Origin: Chionoecetes opilio
Taxonomy: Eukaryota; Arthropoda; Malacostraca; Decapoda; Majidae
Direction: 5' to 3'
Assembly (NCBI GenBank): GCA_016584305.1
Contig: JACEEZ010011921.1
Coordinates: 1 to 64,000 of the forward strand
DNA: 64,000 bases
Positions within the stretch are counted from its first letter, which is position 1. Every line of letters begins with the position of its first letter. Under the pieces are notes generated by a model that was not told where the DNA came from, ran no database searches, and worked only from the letters and a program-made list of their open reading frames with translations. Both the position numbers and the translations under genes were made by a program. Shown piece after piece: positions 11,362 through 22,904 of this stretch.

Positions 11362-12939
11362 AACTGGGGTTGTAAAGCGCCTTACTTTTACGCTACGCTT
11401 ATGCTACGCCTTTTACTTCAACGCTACTCCTTCGAGACTTATTGATAAATCACTTTCATCATTATATTTTCTTCACCAGACATTCTTTTATATTTCCCCA
11501 CTTTTGTGCTGAATTCGACTTATGGCAGACTTCTTCACCTGATTTTGATGCGAGGAAAGATATTTAAAAAACAGCGATCGTCCTTTGTACTCGGTAAGGC
11601 ATAACTTTATTTGCACTCGGCGGTAATCATGCATTAATGAATAGAAGGGCTTTCCCTTCCCCCTTGACCCTGTGGTGCTGACGGGGTAAATGTCAGGTGG
11701 TCTTGATGGGACGGAGATAGGCGAGGCAGTGGGAGGAAAATGGAGAGAATCCCATGGACTGAAAGAATGGAGGATAGGATGGAAAACGAAGACTAATTGT
11801 AGCTGCTTTCATTATCTAGTTTACTTTTCCACCTGAATTTTCTCCCTCCATAACCTTCTGTCATCTTCCTTCACTTCTTCCTTCGGCACTTCATGCCCTT
11901 TCATTACTTTCCTTATCTCTTGCCATGTCATCTTAATTAACCATCCTTGCTGCTCCTCCATCTTCCTCGTTGTCCATCTCGTACTGGTGCTGTCTCTGCG
12001 GGTGACACTGTCTACACGCGCCCGTTCACAAGTTGTGGCACAAGTTGTGTTATGTGGTAAGGTGTGGAGACTCCCACCCTGCTGGCCGCCGCTGCTGTCC
12101 ACACTCCGGACAGCAGCGGCGGCCAGCAGGGTGGGCGGTGTGTTACCAGATACCTTGTTGTTATACCTTCACATTGTACTCCAACACTGTGCCACATTTA
12201 CCGCAGCTATCTATAAAGTTGTTATATGCCTATTTAGTATCTTGAATAATGATTTAATTTCCTTACGGATCAATTCATTAATGCATTATCTAATTGTGCG
12301 TTTACAATGTACGTGATTACGTCATTAGCAGGTAATATTTAGCATGCCTCAGCTCGCGCTGTGATTGGTCCAAATTTCGCCCCATAGACGAACCTTTCCA
12401 GACTTGGAGAATATGCTTCCCTGGCAGCGTCCATACCTGATGCCTCCCCCTATACTGCCTCGCCTGCTGCAGCTGTGTGGGCTTTGCGAGGTTCCCTGGT
12501 GCACTAATATGGGGTGGAGCGCGCTGGTGTGGCGGAGGCTGTGGGCGTTGGATGAGAGATGGGAGAGGAGGCTTGGGTTGGGACGGAGTGAGTGAGAGAG
12601 AGGGAGAGAGCGAGGGTAAGGCAGTACGTTATTGTCAGAGCTGATCATGAAACTTTGTGTCGCGCCTCCAGTCTCTTATCTTAGGATCAGTCGAAGCTTC
12701 TCTCAACTTTCATTATTTCAACAAATGTGTCAGATGGAGGTACGTAGTAATAAATATAATTTTGGTCAGAAATTTCCTTATTTCCTCATAAGTAGAAATT
12801 GAAATATATGTTCTAGTTGATTTTATAATTTACTATGATATGCAGTAAACTCAGATGGTCACCTTACCTTTACCTTACCTTTGATACCTTTGAAGAATCT
12901 TGCCCGTTATCGGCGAATTTGAGGTGGGCCTCCATTCAA
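11362..12939. other. Intergenic; holds a perfect hairpin
   Basis: No recognisable gene. A minus-strand open frame at 11821-12102 is low-complexity (KEEVKEDDRR-like) and unsupported. The notable structure is the hairpin at 12073-12135. Confidence 0.5.
12073..12135. repeat. Perfect 28-bp inverted repeat, 7-nt loop
   Basis: Positions 12073-12100 are the exact reverse complement of 12108-12135, separated by ACACTCC. The stem is very GC-rich and contains GCTGGCCGCCGCTGCTG. An error-free 28-bp stem is unlikely by chance and suggests a recent inverted duplication or a foldback-type event. Confidence 0.9.
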
Positions 12940-13233
12940 TCCAGGTGTAATAATAATAATAATAATAATTTCATTATCGCCCAGAAGCATACAGACAAAA
13001 AAAAGCAACAATAACAAGACAAGGAGTTAACTTAATAACTAAAGCAAAACAAAAAATACATAATATAGGCACATTAGGGGACAAAGTATCAAAGTGCATA
13101 TAATACATAGGGTGTACACTGTACATACATGGACAGTGAACACCTGTGCTACCTGGATCCTATTCGTAGTAGGTAGCTCCCTGTTCCTTGCCTCTAGGAC
13201 CACTGAAGGTAGGGTGTTGTTATTGGAGCTGCT

Positions 13234-13892
13234 CTATCCTGGCGTGGGTGGTTGGTCTGGGATGCCAGCCAGCCACTTGTCAAGGTGATGTTTGAAGGTG
13301 TCCAGGGCGACGCCAGTTAGGTCTCGAATGTGTCTTGGGGCGCAATTGAAGAGGCGTACACCATTGTGGGAGAAGCTGTGGTGTATGAGGGTTTCCAGTC
13401 CTTTTGAGGAGTCGCGTGTACTCTGTACATAGCACAGCCTGTCTCTTCTACGATTTCTGTTTTCCTCCATACCTACTTTTGGAGCCAGACCCTCCAGGAT
13501 TTTCCAAACAGATTATGATGTACCTCTCTCGTGTGCGCCTGCAGAGAGTAGAGGCTCAGTCTGTGCAGCCTCTCCCAGTAGTTGAGGTGCTGGAGACCAT
13601 ATATCTTGTTGGTATATGTTTTTTGTGGTGCTTCCAGCAGGGTAATGTCCTTTATTTTGTAGGGTGACCACAGTTGGCAGGAGTACTCTAGCCTTGGTCT
13701 TACTAAGGACTTCCATAGCGTCAGCATGCAGGATTCCTCCCTTGTACGGAATGTTATCAGGACCCATCTTGCTAGATGACGCGCTGCTTGAGTGATGGTG
13801 GTGTAGTGTAGGGAGAAAATTCCATCGCTGTTTATATACATCCCCAGGTCTTTTGTGAAGTCTTTTGTTTGTATGGTTTGGTGTTGATACAT
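13234..13892 (-). pseudogene. LINE ORF2 C-terminal region
   Basis: It continues after the RT in a shifted frame: DLGMYINSDGIFSLHY, then LVRPRLEYSCQLWSPY (the conserved C-terminal motif of CR1/jockey RTs), then LQHLNYWERLHRLSLYSLQ. After another stop near 13472 the last piece has SHNGVRLFNCAPRHIRDL and ends PDQPPTPG at 13234. The 3' UTR and (TTA)n tail follow to 12949. Confidence 0.8.
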
Positions 13893-13909
13893 ATATTGGG
13901 TGGTGGTCT

Positions 13910-14765
13910 TTATGCAGGTATTCTGCCATACCTCAGAACTTCAAATTTTTCCAAGTTGAATTCCATATTGTTCCTTTCGGCCCACTCTATTATTGTATTG
14001 AGGTCCCACTGCAGTAGATCGGTGTCTGAGGATGTTTTTATTTTCTGCCGTATACGGGTGTCGTCAGCAAATGAAGTAGCAGTGGAATATTTGAGATATG
14101 TGTCAGTGTCTGATATCATGATCAGAAATAATAATGGGCCAAGCACAGATCCTTGTGGAACACCATTTAAGACTTTACACTGTGATGACTGTTTACCATT
14201 TATGATGACAACTTGGTGCCTGTTGGTGAGAAAGCTGTAGATCCATCTACCTACTCTGCCAGTTATGCCAAGGTTATTGAGTTTGTGGAGGAGGATACCA
14301 TGATCTACCTTGTCAAAAGCCTTGGCAAATTGTAGGTAGACTACATCAGCATTATCTCCATCCTGAGTTGCTTCTAATAGTGTTGTAGAAGCTCTGATAG
14401 GCAAGACCTGTCTCTTCTGAAGCCATGCTGTCCATCATTAAAGGCCCCTCTTTCTTCCAGGTGGCTCACCATCCTGGAACTCAGTATACTTCAAAGATAT
14501 TGATGACGAGTGATGTGTGGACCACTGGTCTGTATCTGCTTGTCTGTCCTTTGCTTCTTCCTTTATGTATCTGTGTTATTGTCCCCAGCTTGAGTTCATG
14601 GGGGATGGAGCCAGTGAGGAGGCATGTAGTCCACAGTATCTTCAGGGGTGTGGCCAGTTGTTCCCTACAGTTTTTCAGAAACACAGTATGGTAACCATCT
14701 GGTTCTGCTGATGCTTGCGAGTCGATGTTGCATATGGCTTGGATTATGTCTTCCCTGGTTATCAT
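13910..14765 (-). pseudogene. LINE ORF2 reverse transcriptase core
   Basis: The first segment (14765-14481) has PDGYHTVFLKNC and GTITQIHKG. A frame break near 14460 leads to NDGQHGFRRDRSCLSELL, and a second near 14385 leads to the main segment (14404-13910). That segment has DVVYLQFAKAFDKVDHGILL (block A), NGVPQGSVLGPLLFLI (block B) and TSFADDTRI (FADD catalytic box). The RT signature is complete, but frameshifts make it non-functional. Confidence 0.85.
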
Positions 14766-15472
14766 AAATGTCGTGAGCAGAATGTCACCACATTCCCTTT
14801 CGCTAAAGAAAGTACAAGGATCTGTTTCTGAGTATCAGTTTTACTAAACACTCTCTGATACTCAGTCTGTAGTATTTCTTCCATTTCCTGTGGGCCATTT
14901 TCAAGTTCCCCGTTCTCTTTCAATAGAGGGCCAACCGATGTTGTGCTGGTCAATCTCTTCTTGGGGTAAGAGTAGAAAAATTTGGAGTTTACTTTTATAT
15001 TTTCCACGGCACGTTGTTCTTCTTGTTCTCTCTGCCGTACGTGTGATTGAGCAAGTGCATCTTCCAGTAAGTGTAGCTGACGTTGTATTGCGTTTGCTGC
15101 CACAGAATATGTTACTTGCTTTAATTTTCTTTGTAAATTGGCCCTCTTTTTCATCAGTATTCGTCTGTCCCTGGGTATTTGGTGTTTCCTTCCTGACGAC
15201 CGCCTGAGGGGAATGTGTTCCCTACAAATTTGCAGGCATTTGCTGGAGAGTACTTCGTACATCTCGTGGGCTTCCATTCCATTGAAGATGTTATCCCAAT
15301 TTATGCCATCCAGTTCTTTTCTGACTTTATCCCAGTCAATGTTTCTTCCATAAAAATTAAATGCATGGAAAGAGTCTATCATTCCTGACTGGGGTGTTGT
15401 GTTTCTCGTGGGAATATTTCTGATGTTGGCCCTTGCATGAATGAGGTTATGGTCTGACATCACCGTCTTCAC
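14762..15472 (-). pseudogene. LINE ORF2 linker between endonuclease and RT
   Basis: A 236-residue open stretch starts within the end of the endonuclease (SDHNLIHARANIRN). It continues through a charged, helical region (RILMKKRANLQRKLKQ; QREQEEQRAVENIK) containing KFFYSYPKKR, typical of the segment that precedes RT in CR1/jockey elements. It ends at a frame break near 14790. The next frame opens with TREDIIQAICNID, the region just before the RT fingers. Confidence 0.75.
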
Positions 15473-16110
15473 AATGTCATAGGAGTAGAGGCAGTCATAG
15501 CTGTTGCTGATGATGAGATGAGGTCCAATATAATGTTCCCTCTTGTGGGCTCCATTATGAGTTGGTGTAAAAAATAATCTTCCATAAGTGAGGTTAACTG
15601 CACCGCTTGGCCCTTTTCTTCTGGTATACTACCTGCGATGTTCATGGAGGGCCAGCTAATATGAGGCAGATTAAAATCCCCCAATATTAAAAATATTTTA
15701 GATTAATTTGGAGGATCTTCTAGAAGGTTGCGGAGTTTGGTTGTGATCTCTTGAAAAGCGTTAACACTAGTATTAGCCTGGCCTGTATATTATTGTTGTT
15801 ACCAGGTTAAGATCTTTGATAAATACTGCCAGCATTTCTGTTGTACCATTTGAGAAAGATACAAGTACTTCTGCACTGGCTGCTACCTCTTGTGTTATAT
15901 ACACTGCCACTCCTTCATGAATTCTTCTTTCTCTATCCTGTCTGATGAGTGTGTAGTTTTCTATTTTCACTTCCGCATCCAGGTGATATTGTACGTGTAG
16001 GTGAGTTTCTGTGAAGGCCATAAAGAGAAAGTTTTCTGCCTCTGCTAACTCTTTAATCATTGGGACTTTTGTCTGATTGCAGTTTGGATAAAGGCCCCTG
16101 ATATTTCCAG
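15469..16110 (-). pseudogene. LINE ORF2 AP-type endonuclease domain
   Basis: The domain nicks target DNA to prime reverse transcription. It begins near 16110 with GNIRGLYPNCNQ (the N-terminal Asn motif), continues with MAFTETHLHV (catalytic Glu of the TET motif) and EGVAVYI, and after a frame break resumes MGDFNLPHISWP (GDFN motif) at 15684. The closing SDHN motif appears as MSDHNLIHARA at the start of the next frame (15472). At least two frame breaks occur between 15773 and 15684 and near 15470. Confidence 0.82.
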
Positions 16111-16530
16111 TATATATACTCTTAGTGTTGGAGACTGCAGCCCCCTCTCTGCCTCGTTTCCAGTCTGTCTATTTGTTCTACTAGTAACTAGACGGTTAAT
16201 TGTGGACTTGAAAGTGTTTCTCCATGTCCAGTAGATTCTCCACCATGTGCTCTAAAAAATACCCTGGTCTACATTTTGCTGTACGCCCATGGTGGGGTTA
16301 TTCTTATTTATATAAGTGTTGGGGCCACTTGCATTGTTCCATACCTGAGGAGGGGGCTCATTGGGCCTTTGGGCATCTTGCCTGTAGTGTTCAAGGGGTG
16401 GAGCGTTTCTATGTGTATGTTGCTCTCCTCTGGCTTCCCTCTGATTTCTTTGCTGGGTTGATCAGGGGTACTGGTTGCTTGGTCTTTTAGTTCCTTTTAT
16501 GTGTGGGTATTTGCACTCTCTACGTTTGCA

Positions 16531-17094
16531 TTATCTTGTATCTAGTGATGACCTACATACAAGAGGATGATAGTCACTGCATTTCCACCCCAGAGTACAG
16601 CCAAGGTTTTCATCCAGTCTATGCTTCATGAATGTAGCACAAGGTTTTGGGTATCTACACTTTTGTCCTTGTAGCCCTTGTTTGCACATATTTTTACGGT
16701 AAAAACTGCATATTGTTACCTTTTTATACCTTGCTTGTTGGTGAGTGTTGTCCTCAGGTGGCTGTGAGTCCACCGGAGACAGCCCTGTCTCAGCCTGTCC
16801 TGGTGGTAAGGTTAAGTCTGGTATATCCACCGCCTGGCTTGGTGGGCTAGCATGATTAGGTGTATTCCTTGACTCCTGTGATGAGATTCTGTCCAGGTCA
16901 ACTTCAGATTCTCTCTTTGATGTCCCGCCTGGGACATCAGAGATTGCAACAGTTGTTTCGGGGTCCTGAGAGCCTGTCACTGATTTCTGTAATAGTTCAT
17001 TTTGTTTGCAGTCCTCAATATCTACTGCCTTAGGGTCATAGTCAGTGTAACTTAGCCTAGCACATGGCTGGCAGGTAAACCTCCTGCTTGAGTT
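16531..17094 (-). pseudogene. LINE ORF1, C-terminal part (CCCH-like finger)
   Basis: This continues ORF1 beyond the RTE insertion, starting at NSSRRFTCQPC. A central polar region follows, rich in Ser, Pro, Asp and Glu (DLDRISSQESRN). Near the C-terminus is a Cys-rich module: ICSFYRKNMCKQG, KCRYPKPC and GCTLGWKCSDYHP, the last fitting C-x5-C-x3-H. CCCH-like modules occur in ORF1 proteins of some LINEs and are thought to bind the element RNA in the retrotransposition particle. The apparent first codon of the open frame at 17097 is TTG and not the real start. Confidence 0.7.
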
Positions 17095-17105
17095 CAATCA
17101 ATCAA

Positions 17106-17842
17106 TCAATCATTGGGGGCATACGCCGGGGGGCGCGTCGCCTCGCCCACCCTACGACGCCACTCCCGGGGATCACCACGCGCGAGTTCCCATGCAGGCA
17201 CCTTTCCCATACCAAGCAGCTCTCGACAAGAAACATCAGCTTGCCCCCGCCACGAGCCTTGGGGGCGCCCCCTTGGCCTCTTCCACGCCGGATTGTCTTT
17301 TACAGATACAACCCGATGGGAAGGATCGGTTTCAGGGTAGCGTGCCACATGCCCATATAGCCGAAGTTGGCGGTGACGGACTATGCAGGTAATAGGCCTC
17401 GATTCAGTCTCACGGTGCAATCGCTGATTTGACACGTAATCATCCCAGCGATACCCCATGATTCTGCGAAGACACTTATTACCAAAGGCATTGATTCGTC
17501 TCTTCAAGTCACTATTTAGTGTCCATGTCTCACAACCATAGAGTAAGACGGGGATCACAAGCGACTTGAAGATCCGGATCTTTGTCCTCCTGCACAGGTA
17601 CCGACAACGCCAAATACTCCCACTGAGCGCTAAACACCGTGGGCTATGCCAATCCGCCGTAAGACTTCTTGACGTGACCCGCCGTCATTATGGACTGCGC
17701 TACCAAGATATGTAAAACTTTCCAAGATCTCAATGTCCTCGCCACACGCATGAACAGACTGTACTGCTTCATCTAGTAAGTCTCCAAATACCTGGACCTT
17801 GGTCTTGGGCTAGGAGACCTCAAGTCCCAAAGGCTTTGCCTC
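17106..17842 (-). pseudogene. RTE C-terminal region
   Basis: This is the post-RT part of the pol: ESFTYLGSAVHNDGGSRQEV, a frame break near 17620 with a short deletion relative to the 51-52-kb copy, then MIPVLLYGCETWTLNSDLKR, RRIMGYRWDDYVSNQRL and RQLRLYGHVARYPETDP. It ends WRRRVGEATRPPAYAPND just before the ATTG tail. The CETW / GHVAR block is a common feature of these RTE-like pols. Its job is not established, though it is thought to contribute to RNA or DNA binding. Confidence 0.8.
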
Positions 17843-19747
17843 CTAGTGCAGCGCCTCGAGAGCCATCACCAGGACCTCCAGCGACTCAGCAAAGATTACT
17901 GCATCATCGGCAAAAACAAGATCAGTGATCTTGGTGTTGCCGACGGATGCTCCACAATCACTTTGATCTACAACCTTGTCCAATACCCAGTCCATACAAG
18001 CGTTGAAAAGTGATGGGGCAAGGACGCACCCTTGCCTCACTCCTGTATTCACAGGAAAGAAGCTGGATACACCTGCCCCACACTTCACAGCACTCTCAGT
18101 CCCAGAATACAGACCAGTTATCAAACCAATAGTCCTTGCAGGAATCCCTCGAAGTCGCAGAAGATCCCAGAGTGACTCACGATGCACTGAGTCAAACGCC
18201 TTCTTGAGATCAACATAGGCTGCAAGCATCCCCTGTCGAAACTCACGTCGGCGTTCCACCAGGACACAAAGCGCTAGGATACGGTCCGTTGTTGACTTAC
18301 CAGGCGTGAACCCAGACTGCTGAGGTCTCTGATGCTTCACCAGATGACTGCGAATTCGTGTCAGCAATAGATGGGCAAGCACCTTGCCTGGTACGCTGAG
18401 CAGTGTAATACCGCGGTAATTGTTGCAGTCCTGACGGTCCCCTTTCCCTTTCCAGATAGGGACGACCAGCCCCCTTTTCCAGTCAGGAGGAATGGTACCT
18501 GATTGCCACACGGCAGTCAGGACAGCATGCAACCCGCGGATCATGGCCTCACCCCCAGCTTTGAGGAGCTCCGCACTGATATTACAAACACCAGCTGCCT
18601 TTCCACCCTTCAACTTTGCTACAGCCTCTCTGACTTCGTCAAGAGAGGGTGCGGTTTCGTCAATGGGAGGATCGGCATCCACTGCCTGTAACCCAGTGGT
18701 GTGAAGCTGCTCAGTTGGAGGGTCCACCGTGAACAACTGCCCAAAGTACTCAGCCCAACGAGCCATCTGCCCATCCATGTCCGACACGAGGCGCCCATCT
18801 GCTGTTCGAATAGCACTCGCTCGAGAAGGAGACTTGGAACGGAGCTTCTTCAGGGCTCGGTAGGCGGGTCGGAGGTCATTAGCGTTCAAATGACCCTCGA
18901 CATCCTCAGCGAGACTCCTGACATACCTCTCCTTGTCTCCCCTCAGGAGGGTTCTAGTCCGGCGTGACAGAGCCCTGTGCTGGTCCCGGTTCCCAGCCAG
19001 CCTGGCAGCGCGACTCTCCTCGATTTTCTCCAGCGTCTCCGTCGAGACAAAACCACGCCTTGACCTCGGGCGCTCCCCAATACACTCCTTGGCAGCCTGT
19101 AGAGTTTCACGTTTGAAGGTATCCCACAATTCTACAGGATCCTCGAGAGCACCGAGCACATCAAACCGATTTGAGACTGCCACCGCATACTCATGAGCAC
19201 ATGTCAAGTCCTTCAGTTTCTCAAGATGAAACACAGTATGGTTACCTCTTGAGATTCTTCTGGACTTGACATGAAGCTTAAGTGTAGCAACAACAAGTCT
19301 GTGATCTGTTCCAAAGAACTCAGCACTCCGGTAAACCCTGCAGTCCTGGAGGATCCTCCAACGAGTACTAACGAGGATGTGGTCGATCTCCTTAGCTACC
19401 CCTCCGGCATTACTATACCATGTCCAGCGGTGCAGCTCTGGTCTCTGATACCAAGAACCTGCAATTCTCAACCTTCTGGACCTTGCAAAGTTCAGAAGCA
19501 GAGAACTGTTGGTGTTTCTGGTACCGGAGCCATGGGGACCAACACACAACTCGTAGCCATCTCTCACAGTGCCAGTAGTAGCATTGAAGTCGCCCAAGAC
19601 AATGAGTGTGTCCCGAGGAGGACACTGGTCTAATACAGAGTCAAGTTTGGCGTAGAACATCTCCTTCTCTTCAGTTATACGCATCTCGGTAGGAGCGTAC
19701 ACTGCAACAAGAGACAAGAAACCCAGAGTGTGTTTCATCCTCACCCT
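17843..19747 (-). pseudogene. RTE endonuclease (partial) and reverse transcriptase
   Basis: The endonuclease lacks its N-terminal part and starts at RMKHTLGFLSLVAVYAPTE. It retains LIVLGDFNATTG, KEIDHILVSTRW and FGTDHRLVVATL (GTDH catalytic motif). RT follows: KLKGGKAAGVCNISAELLKA, WKGKGDRQDCNNYRGITLLS, QSGFTPGKSTTDRI, AAYVDLKKAFDSVHRESLW (block A), NTGVRQGCVLAPSLFN (block B) and DLVFADDAVIF (FADD box). The roughly 50 residues upstream in the same open frame (to 19897) belong to the interrupted element and not to the RTE. Two stops, TAG at 17843-17845 and TAG at 17810-17812, end the frame. Confidence 0.87.
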
Positions 19748-19757
19748 TGCTTGAGTT

Positions 19758-19928
19758 GGTGAGTGCAATAATGCAGTATGTTGGCATTTCTGAACACAGG
19801 TAGTGACTCTACATGTTGCAATTATTACATTTAATACCAGTGGTACAATGTTTCTGACATATTGTGAATGGGAAGATATCATCACTACCTTGGGCATCTT
19901 TGTTTACATCAGGAGTGGGGGTCGCCAT
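19758..19928 (-). pseudogene. LINE ORF1, N-terminal part (PHD-like finger)
   Basis: The start is ATG at 19928-19926; the product begins MATPTPDVNKDAQGSDD. A Cys pattern follows: ICQKHC (C24, C28), KCNNC (C34, C37), then SHYLC (H42, C45). After the RTE interruption FTCQPC supplies the last two cysteines. This is the C4HC3 spacing of a PHD-type zinc finger, as found in ORF1 of several CR1/L2-type LINEs. TAG at 19809-19811 (codon 40) sits where PHD fingers usually have Trp, so TGG to TAG is the likely change. The RTE insertion lies shortly after this segment. Confidence 0.7.
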
Positions 19929-20025
19929 CTTGGCTCAGCTGGTCTCGCCTACCCTTTATGTCGAATACCTCATTCCTCCCGAATTCTTGCCTCAGTTTCC
20001 CGTTTAAAAGGAAATCTCCAGGTGT

Positions 20026-21612
20026 TCACACTTGCCCTGGCGACTAGCTGTTGCGTGTTAGTGTCCAAAATATCGCGAAAGTACCAATTTTGTGGAGGGC
20101 TGTTTTCAGTGTGTAGCTTCGGTCTGGAGCGGTCAACATGATTCATAGGACAAGATCGTTGCTACGTGCGAGGAAATCCATTATGATATAGGCTGTGGGC
20201 AGATCTTGCGAGGCGTGAATGTAGGAAAGGCGTGATATATGACTGTAGGAGGAGGGCAGAGGCTGGTCACCACCTCCATGATGCAGGGCGACCCTAGACA
20301 CCCCGCTGGCCTGGAAGGCCAGGACCTTAATCCTGACTTATCAACTATACTTACCAATCAGTGGAGGCGGCCCGGGCGTGTTACGATACCATCCCTTTAC
20401 CAGCCCGCCTCTTCCACCTCCCGTCCCGACACACCCAACCCCTCCTATGCGCTCTACCGGTGCATTCCCTTTCACCCCATCCTTATGCCCGCACTTCCCT
20501 CCCTTCCCGTTCTATTTTCTCTTCTCCTCACAGCTCCATCACATCCATGCTCTCAATTCATCTGTTCCCCCTTCACTCTCACCCCTTCGAGGAAATATAA
20601 AAAAAAATAGGGAAAAGCGCATACAAATTTTGAGGAATCATGAATAACATATATGTGAAATTAAAGAGGCTGATGACGATGAAATTTGGGCGAAGGAGAG
20701 AGAAAAGAAAGAAAAAATGACTTGTATATGTGGGAGAATCAGTGTTTTTTTTATTCATGAAGAAGAATGACAAGTTAAGAGAGTAATGCATAAGAAAAAA
20801 AATACTGTCATAAATTCATACGGACCCAACGAAGGGAAGAAAGAAAAATCGCAATAAATTCAAGAGACTAGGTGCGTTCAAGGGGAATTCAAGAGACTAG
20901 GTGCGAATAGAGAAGAGGTAAATAAAAATAATGTCAGAAAGAAAACTAGAATGAAAAAATTACCCTGACGAGAAAGTACACAAAATAGACAAAAGAGTGA
21001 CCCTGGAACATCCTCTTACGGCTGGGGGGCTGAAGCTTCACACCCCAAATATCCCCACCTCTCTCCCCACTACCCATATATCACCCACCACCACCTTCCT
21101 CTCATTGGTTAAATTACTCCAACTCCACCTCTTTTTCCCAATATTATATCTTTCCTTGTCCACATGGTCCCACTTCCACCATTCCAGCTCAAGGTTCTTG
21201 GAAGTGCTTATCTCTACGCGCCCTTGCCTATCCTGTTGACGCACCACTCGTCTTTCCGCGCCCTAAGAAAATAATGATATGAAACAATGGAAGTAAGGAT
21301 AAATGAAAGCCAGGGGCGCCAGCTTCACTATCTGTTGTTGGATCATTAGTGTGGTTAATGAAACGCTTGGTAATTAGACGTGCCTTGGGAAAGTTGGAAG
21401 TTTATCTTTGTGTTATTCTTTATGGCTCCATGTCTCTTTTTTACATAGTCTCTTCTTTCTCTTATCTATCTTCATGGCCGCCAAAAGTCTTTTTCCCTTT
21501 TTCTCTTTTTTTTCTGCGATTTCACCTATTCATCTCTCATTTATTCCTTCCTTTCTTTTTTCTTCCATTTTTTTTTTTTTTTTCTTTCTTTCTCTTTCTC
21601 TTTTTTTTTTTT

Positions 21613-21617
<5 letters not shown>
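20026..21617. other. Intergenic, no recognisable gene
   Basis: No recognisable coding sequence. A 20-bp word AATTCAAGAGACTAGGTGCG occurs twice about 29 bp apart (about 20863-20904). Pyrimidine-rich from about 21470 onward. Confidence 0.5.
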
Positions 21618-21694
<77 letters not shown>

Positions 21695-21735
21695 TCTCTT
21701 TCTCTTTCTCTTTCTCTTTCTCTTTCTCTCTCTCT
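21618..21735. repeat. (CT)n and (CTTTCT)n microsatellite
   Basis: A CT dinucleotide block grades into TCTTTC hexamers before a (CG)n stub. Confidence 0.95.
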
Positions 21736-21746
21736 CGCGCGCGCGG

Positions 21747-22066
<320 letters not shown>

Positions 22067-22199
22067 TAACACTACACTACATGTATCTTATTACATCCCT
22101 ACACCTTGTTCACTCAAAACTTTCAAAATGGTGTTTTCACACCCTGCCTCGGAGTCACTAACTGGGAGGAGACCACAAATAGAAGGAGCCGGACCGATC

Positions 22200-22904
22200 T
22201 ACATAATGATGACGACTCGAAGTGTCTCGATGCTTCCTCTAAATTTATCTATCTAAAATTTGCAACATTCGCGGTCTTAGATCTAACTACCAATCTGTTG
22301 AACATCACCTCTCCTTCCTTTCCATGGAATGATATTTGCTTCCGTATCAGAGACCCATCTCTTTGTGTAGAGCGCATAACTGAGGCATCTTGCATGGAAA
22401 CATACATTCCATACACTTTCTCTAATTCTAAAGCTCGTTAAACTTGGCTTAACCTAGCTTGTTGTCGTGGTGTCCAAGATAGAGAGGCGGCTTGCAAACG
22501 GTATTGCAACCATCCATCTCCTGAAACGCATGGTCTTTATATTTATCCCCATAATCATGCCAAATGCCTTCTTCAACTTGCCAAAAAATCCTTTATTCAC
22601 AGAAAATATTAATATCTTTCTGGATCAAACTCCTCTCGTGACTTCTGGCACCTTGAAAAATACATCTCTAACAATTTGTCTACATCATCTTTCCCTCCTA
22701 TGCTTCTCCAACTGTCTCATCTGTTTCTAAAGCTGAACTCTTTACTCAAACCTTTGCTCAAAATTCCACTCTGATTGATGAAGGGCTTGTTCCTCCTTAT
22801 CCTCCACTCTCTGACAATATTGTGCCTGTTATTAAGATCTTTCGTAATTATATTTTCTCTGCCCTCTCTGGCCTTGATCATCAGAGAGGGCTTACGGTCC
22901 TAAC
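22200..22904 (+). mobile_element. Jockey-like LINE copy 1, 5' part, internally deleted
   Basis: Near 22258 the endonuclease start ICNIRGLRSNYQSVEHHL is readable. At about 22320 the sequence jumps to FPWNDICFRIRDPSLCVERI, which in the 60-63-kb copy lies beyond the endonuclease. Most of the endonuclease is therefore deleted. The linker continues in changing frames (KYQYLSGSNSSRDFWHLEK-like), followed by the pre-RT region FSALSGLD at 22853-22880. It stops at 22904, where an RTE copy is inserted. The upstream limit is approximate. Confidence 0.7.

Larger units (their letters stand above)
17095..19747 (-). mobile_element. RTE-type LINE inserted into LINE ORF1
   Basis: On the minus strand it runs from a 5'-truncated endonuclease (19747) to a 3' tail of ATTG repeats (17112-17095). 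The decamer TGCTTGAGTT flanks both ends (17085-17094 and 19748-19757) and is the target-site duplication. The tetranucleotide tail and absence of poly-A fit the RTE clade. The interrupted host element can be read on both sides. Three other copies of the family lie in the window (11093-11361, 22905-24156, 51207-52811). Confidence 0.88.
12949..20016 (-). mobile_element. Near-full-length LINE (CR1/jockey superfamily) split by RTE
   Basis: On the minus strand this comprises a short 5' UTR (20016-19929), ORF1 (from ATG at 19928, resuming after the RTE insertion and ending at 16531), ORF2 endonuclease (about 16110-15469), linker (15472-14762), RT (14765-13473), a C-terminal frame (13470-13234) and a 3' UTR ending in a (TTA)n tail at 12949. 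The nonamer TCCAGGTGT occurs directly outside both proposed ends (12940-12948 and 20017-20025), suggesting the target-site duplication and hence both boundaries. Excluding the nested RTE and its duplicated target, the element is about 4.4 kb. All frames carry lesions. Confidence 0.75.

Noticed and set aside
12012..12197. Short protein-coding frames over the hairpin
   Set aside because: Frames on both strands arise because the sequence is a perfect inverted repeat; shared peptides are a consequence of symmetry.
19750..19897. Extra N-terminal domain of the RTE protein
   Set aside because: The open frame continues by chance into the ORF1 region of the interrupted LINE; the target duplication at 19748-19757 marks the true boundary.
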